From contig MU617582.1 of NCBI GenBank assembly GCA_025201705.1, positions 1 through 10,376 on the forward strand: 10,376 bases of DNA. The letters run 5' to 3'. Origin of the DNA: Dissophora ornata (taxonomy: Eukaryota; Mortierellomycota; Mortierellomycetes; Mortierellales; Mortierellaceae). Every line of letters starts with the position of its first letter. The first letter of the stretch is position 1. The position numbers and the translations under genes are program-made. Below, piece by piece: positions 6,147 to 10,376 of the stretch. The notes beneath the pieces were generated by a model that was not told the DNA's origin, made no database searches, and was given only the letters and a program-made list of their open reading frames with translations.

Positions 6147-8478
6147 ATGTCCTCTATGTTGAAGAAGGCCGCCGTGGTCTCAATCCCCACTGTTCGCCAG
6201 GCCCTCCTCCGCTCCAACCCCGTCCTTGCCAATGCCCTCCTTGCCAAGCGTGCCTACAACTCCAAGGGTGGTGTCGAGGTATATACTTGGCACAGCTACA
6301 CCTCCTTATTCATCCGCCCCTCCAGTGGGCACAATGCCATACAGTCATGGATAGCGGGATAGAGCAAACACCAACACCATGACAGAAACGTGGATCGCGC
6401 CACAAATAATTTGTTTCTTGAACATCAAAGTACGGCATCCACAACGACTACGGATTGTTATCCAGGCCCGACTCGCGATTGACGGTCAGACGCGTTCTTC
6501 GCATGGACCTTGCCGACTGAAGAGAACTCTCGACTTATGAAACGATATCGTGTTCTTTGCATGGATCGACAACTTTTTGTGAAAGTTCATTATGGCTCTC
6601 TTTTTTTTATTTTTCATTTTTTTATTTTTATTTTGGTTGGGTGGGTTGTTTATCTTTGACCCACCAATATCAAGATCAGCCCCTCCCACAACGTGTTTTT
6701 TTTTATGTCACTTATTCGATATTCAGGACTCCCACGGTCCGAGTGGACTATAACTTGGAAAGTAGATCTTTCTCAAAGAAACCAGCTTTACTGACCATAA
6801 TGTTTTTTTATATTGTTCATACAACGTTCCTTAGATGACCGTCCGTGACGCCTTGAACTCGGCATTGGAGGAGGAGATGCTCGCTGATGAGAAAGTCTAC
6901 TTGATGGGCGAGGAAGTCGGTCAATACAACGGTGCCTACAAGGTAAAAAAAAAGTTGTCATGTCTTTTCAATCTTGGATCTTTTTTCTGTCCGAGGACGC
7001 GGTTCCTGAGATAGGGAACTGGGATCGTTGCTGCGCTGATCCTACCTGATTCAGGCAGGAAGTGGAGAAGACGTTGAGAGGGGGGGCGTTGGTGAAGAAG
7101 AGGGCGGGCATTTTTGTGCAAGGTGGGAGGGAGGGGAATTAAGTCCGCTTAAAGTTTTGCCCCAAAAGAATTTTTGGCACTGCATTCGTGCGCGGAATTT
7201 TTCCCATATTGGAATAACAATGTGTTTACTGCTTTTCGCCCATTCTGCCGTTGCTATCGGACAGAACACAAGTCGTCAATGGTCGTCAATATTCACTCAC
7301 ACACACACTCACACACTCCCCTCTTTTTTTTTTAATTCTTTCCGAGTAGGTGTCGAAGGGTCTCTTGGACAAGTTTGGCCCTAAGCGCGTCATTGATACC
7401 CCCATCACCGAGTCTGGTTTCTGCGGTCTCGCTATTGGATCCGCCTTTGCCGGATTGAAGCCCGTCTGCGAGTTCATGACCTGGAACTTTGCCATGCAGG
7501 TAGGAAAAGTTGTAGCAAGGCATACATGCATGCAGCACAGCCAGGACCAGATCCATGGATCGAGAGTAAATACCGAGAAGGATGGCTGACGTCTATAACG
7601 AACAAAACAACCTGTTGTCTGTTAGGCCATCGATCAAATCGTCAACTCTGCTGCCAAGACCCACTACATGTCCGGCGGTAACGTCAACTGCCCCATCACC
7701 TTCCGTGGCCCCAACGGCGCTGCTGCTGGTGTCGGTGCTCAGCACTCCCAGTGCTTTGCTGCCTGGTACGGATCTGTCCCTGGTCTCAAGGTCGTCTCTC
7801 CCTGGAACTCTGAGGATGCCAAGGGATTGATGAAGGTAAGAAAAGAGAGAGAGCGAAAAAGCATGTCCTCAAAACACACTCTACTCTATCAAATTGCAAC
7901 GCATGGATTCTCATGTTTTTTTTTTCCTTTTGTTCTATGAAATATAGGCTGCTATCCGCGACCCCAACCCCGTCGTTGTGTTGGAGAACGAGCTCATGTA
8001 CGGTGTCCACTTCCCCATGTCCGAGGCTGCATTGTCAAAGGACTTTGTTATCGAGATTGGCAAGGCCAAGATTGAGAAGGAGGGAACCGATATCACCATC
8101 GTCGCCCACTCTCGCTCCGTCGGATTTGCATTGGAGGCTGCTGAGCTTTTGGAGAAGGAGGGTGTCTGCAAGGCTGAGGTCATCAACCTGCGCTCGATCC
8201 GTCCTCTCGACATTGACACCATCATCAAGTCTGTCAAGAAGACCAACCGCCTGGTCACCGTCGAGGGTGGCTGGCCCCAGTACGGTGTCGGCTCTGAGAT
8301 CTGCGCTCAGATCATGGAGAGCGAGGCATTTGATCACTTGGATGCCCCTGTTGTCCGTGTCACCGGTGCTGATATCCCTACCCCATATGCCCAGAACTTG
8401 GAGCAGTTCGCGTTCCCTGACACCGAAGTCATTGCCCGCGTTATCAAGCGCACTCTCAGCAAGAAGATTGGTGCTTAA
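6147..8478 (+). CDS. PDB1: Pyruvate dehydrogenase E1 component, beta subunit, 5 exons, 376 aa
   Basis: Beta subunit of the thiamine-diphosphate E1 heterotetramer, which decarboxylates pyruvate and acetylates lipoyl-E2 in the mitochondrial matrix. Exons are 6147-6278, 6835-6942, 7350-7499, 7626-7835 and 7948-8478; introns are 556, 407, 126 and 112 nt, all phase 0 and GT-AG, and the sum is 1131 nt. Exon 1 encodes 44 residues of basic, Glu/Asp-poor presequence with KRAY/NS, a likely R-3 processing site. The mature part begins near [15 protein letters not shown]. Visible conserved motifs are [22 protein letters not shown] with Glu101 (cofactor-activating Glu), [17 protein letters not shown] with His170, and the C-terminal transketolase domain with [22 protein letters not shown] and [12 protein letters not shown]. 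The Glu-His spacing of 69 equals the human subunit. The start has A at -3. The E1 alpha partner is not in the window. Confidence 0.97.
6492..6565 (+). repeat. Imperfect 16-nt direct repeat in PDB1 intron 1
   Basis: GCGTTCTTCGCATGGA (6492-6507) and GTGTTCTTTGCATGGA (6550-6565) match at 14 of 16 bases, 58 nt apart. The second copy contains TGCATG. It is probably a local duplication or coincidence; no larger element is apparent. Confidence 0.4.
7080..7136 (+). other. G-run cluster (possible G-quadruplex) in PDB1 intron 2
   Basis: The sense strand has a G7 run (7080-7086), then GGGCGGG (7102-7108), then GGGAGGGAGGGG (7125-7136). The last five runs of three or more G fit the usual four-tract quadruplex pattern, with one longer loop. 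It lies in the middle of the 407-nt intron, so it would be present in the pre-mRNA. Confidence 0.5.
7294..7317 (+). repeat. CA-rich microsatellite in PDB1 intron 2
   Basis: A short CA repeat interrupted by CTCA units, about 30 nt before the acceptor and upstream of its T-rich tract. Immediately before it the 10-mer (A/G)GTCGTCAAT occurs twice in tandem (7271-7290). Confidence 0.7.
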
Positions 8479-8807
8479 AAAAAAAAAAGAATGCATATAG
8501 GAAGTAGAGTAATGTAGCGTTTGTCATGTCCCCCCCGTTTTTCATTTTATATAGTGTGCCATAAAAAATCAATCCATAGAGATTCTCATCATGACCTGGA
8601 CGCGACCACCCTTCTCATTGTTTCCTTGCTTATGACCATGGGCCTTGCAGAAAAAAAAAAGGAAAAAAAGAGAAATGCCAAGCTGCTTTTTGGTTTTATT
8701 CATACGGTGTGGTTATGTGTGGGTTGTTCGTTATGATCCTGAAGAGGATTATCTGTGTTTGTTCATGTGTCATTGCTGTGTTCATGCGGTTTCAAGCAAA
8801 GCAACCC
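8479..8807. other. Convergent 3' region between PDB1 and ALG5
   Basis: Both neighbours end here, 329 bp apart stop to stop. The plus strand has ATAAAA (8561-8566), about 85 nt after the PDB1 stop, as a possible non-canonical poly(A) signal. The ALG5 signal is listed separately. Several A runs occur. The 71-codon plus-strand frame at 8521-8736 shows no sign of coding. Confidence 0.6.
8695..8700 (-). terminator. Probable poly(A) signal of ALG5
   Basis: TTTATT on the plus strand reads AATAAA on the minus strand, about 108 nt past the ALG5 stop. The distance is nearly the same as for P5CDH and NSA2 in this window. Confidence 0.55.
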
Positions 8808-10295
8808 CTAGTTCTTTGCCTTGACATCGCTGGCCGCAGAGCCTTTGATCGGCTGAATGGCCCAGATGCCCAGGATGTAGTTCATCCTGATAATCAACAA
8901 GTCCAGCGCCATCTGGATCGAGTCCCGCATCAGCGACACCTTGGATCCATCAATCTCCTGCCAGGCCACAGGCACCTCCACGATCGGAATCCGGAGCTGC
9001 TGTGCGATCATCAGTACTTCAATATCAAAGATCCAGCCTTCGACATGCATGTTGGGGAAGATCGCCTGGGCGGTCTTGCGAGTAAAGAGCTTGAACCCGC
9101 ACTGCGTGTCATCGATACCACGGATGCCGAGAATGTAAACCACCTTGTGGAATGAGTGCATCAAGAAGTTGCGGATGAAAGAGCGCTACAGAAAATCAAG
9201 GCATTATCATTGAGGTTAGATATTTTTTTAAAAAAAAAAAGAGACCTTGCAAGATATCAAATTGTAAGCCTGACCGCGAAAACCGTGGTGCTTACCTTGA
9301 CGACGGCATCTGTCTGGACCAAATGGGCCCTAGATCCAATGGCAACGCCAAGTCCATCGCGCTCTGCCTGCTTCAACTTGATCTCCAGCTGATCCAGATC
9401 CGAGAACCGGGTCGCGCCATCTGCATCGACCATCAGGATGTACTCTCCTCGTGTGTATTGCATGCCCTAAAAGAAATGAATATCCGTGTCCATGTTAAAT
9501 CGAGTGGCTAGGCTCCATGATTCATGCACCAATATACTTAAAAAATCACTCTGATGCGTTTTATCCCGATTCTCACCTGAATAACAGCGCCTCCTTTGCC
9601 TCTGTTCACTTCAAGGCTCAACACCCGAATGTCCTGGTTTGCCTCCAATTGAGCCATCTCCAGTACACCCTGGACCATCGTATCCTGTGATCCATCATCC
9701 ACAATCAGGATCTCGTACGTGAACGCCGGATCCTTCTTTGAACGAGCCTTCAAGAAATCCACAGTTTCCTTCATCATGATGGGCAGACGTTCCGATTCGT
9801 TGTAGGCAGGTACCACGACCGAAAGAGTCTTTTGAGGAGATCCTTCATCTGTGCGAGAGAGGCGGGGCAATTGAGACTTGTACTTTTCAGATTGAGTGGC
9901 GTTTCCTGCGACCTTCTTTGAGGGAGAGGTGGGTTGGTTGCTGAGTTGCTGTTGATAATCCTTTTCTTCCTTGATCAGTGCAGAAAGATGGGTGTAGTCC
10001 TGATAGCGTTTCTCATACTCGGTTGCCTGACGTGGGTTGGGACTCATAATATAGAGCACGGAGAAAGCCTATTGTTATGGTAGGTTGGTAATGATGGTGA
10101 GTTTCTTTTGTGTGCCATCTGTGAAAGATCGCATGATGCTGCATGCTGTTGCATGCATGTATCATGTTTTGATGTGTTTTTTCATCAGATGCGAAACGTT
10201 TTGACATGAAACGCGTGTTCCTGGTATGCGACTTGGTGACTTACGCAGAGGATGCCGCCCACTGCGACGGTGGACAAGATGAGTGTCCAGGACAT
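8808..10295 (-). CDS. ALG5: Dolichyl-phosphate beta-glucosyltransferase, 4 exons, 363 aa
   Basis: Transfers glucose from UDP-glucose to dolichyl phosphate on the cytosolic face of the ER; the product donates the three terminal glucoses of the N-glycan precursor. Exons are 10295-10245, 10068-9577, 9466-9296 and 9185-8808; introns are 176, 110 and 110 nt, all phase 0 and GT-AG, and the sum is 1092 nt. Joining exons 1 and 2 builds one N-terminal membrane anchor (about residues 3-25: [23 protein letters not shown]), as expected for Alg5. GT2-family motifs follow: [10 protein letters not shown] (99-108), VDDGS (140-144), RGKGGA (173-178), the DAD metal/nucleotide motif in VDADGATRF (195-197), GSRAH (225-229), DTQCGFKLF (264-272) and WQEIDGSK (313-320). 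DAVVK/RSFIRN matches yeast VVKRS. At 363 aa it is longer than yeast (334) or human (324), mostly because of a polar linker at 26-97. DPM1 is excluded by the DTQCGF and WQEIDGSK motifs. Confidence 0.94.
10141..10156. repeat. Two GCATGC palindromes in ALG5 intron 1
   Basis: GCATGC occurs at 10141-10146 and 10151-10156, separated by TGTT, and is followed by another CATG-rich stretch. On the transcribed (minus) strand this gives CATGCATGCAACAGCATGC. The block can fold back on itself and contains the TGCATG word found in several other introns of the window. Confidence 0.6.
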
Positions 10296-10376
10296 GATGG
10301 ATGCAAGCAAGAGTGGCCGGGGGGAGTGTCGAGCGGTCTGCTGGTTTCAATGAGTCTGCTTCCTCGGACCAAAAAA
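10296..10376 (-). promoter_or_regulatory. Start of ALG5 leader/promoter, cut by the window edge
   Basis: Only 81 bp upstream of the ALG5 ATG are present. On the minus strand they read as a C-rich leader running into the start context CATCATG, with A at -3. No TATA box or transcription-factor site is recognisable in the available stretch. Confidence 0.4.

Noticed and set aside
7913..8500. 195-codon plus-strand frame over PDB1 exon 5
   Set aside because: Arg/Ser/Leu-rich out-of-frame shadow of the PDB1 coding sequence.
10069..10244. Possible C/D-box snoRNA in ALG5 intron 1 (CTGATGA word on the minus strand)
   Set aside because: The C box is imperfect (C at the first position), no convincing D box or terminal stem lies at the right spacing, and no guide region could be judged.

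Overview
The window looks like nuclear DNA of a filamentous fungus. It carries four housekeeping genes, all broken by GT-AG introns (13 in total, about 110-700 nt). Coding codons prefer G or C at the third position. The non-coding DNA is AT-rich and full of homopolymer runs, pyrimidine tracts and short CA/GT repeats. The protein sequences are strongly fungal; gene structure and style fit an early-diverging (Mucoromycota, perhaps Mortierella-like) fungus, but that placement is inference only. I see no tRNA, rRNA, CRISPR array, complete mobile element or bacterial-type gene.

Layout from left to right. Bases 1-696 hold no gene I can support, apart from a probable poly(A) signal for the gene to their right. 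Bases 697-3282 (minus) are delta-1-pyrroline-5-carboxylate dehydrogenase, the second step of proline breakdown, in four exons giving 549 aa. A short 345-bp divergent promoter (3283-3627) separates it from NSA2 (3628-5052, plus), a 60S ribosome assembly factor in four exons giving 260 aa; its first coding exon is the ATG alone. A 1.1-kb spacer with no supported gene follows, ending in a CT-rich leader. Then comes the pyruvate dehydrogenase E1 beta subunit (6147-8478, plus; five exons, 376 aa, with a mitochondrial presequence). It converges on ALG5, dolichyl-phosphate beta-glucosyltransferase (8808-10295, minus; four exons, 363 aa), whose upstream region runs to the right edge.

The genes do not form a pathway cluster. 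Two act in mitochondrial carbon/nitrogen oxidation (proline to glutamate; pyruvate to acetyl-CoA), one in nucleolar ribosome assembly, and one in N-glycan precursor assembly at the ER. The divergent P5CDH/NSA2 pair could share control through an E-box and a Gcn4/AP-1-type site. All splice sites were read by eye from GT/AG signals, codon phase and continuity with remembered family sequences; every exon sum is a whole number of codons.

No previously undescribed system is evident. The points most worth a second look are the exon-like stretch inside NSA2 intron 3, the ATG-only exon of NSA2, the 14-nt repeats in P5CDH intron 3, and the recurrence of TGCATG in six introns across all four genes.
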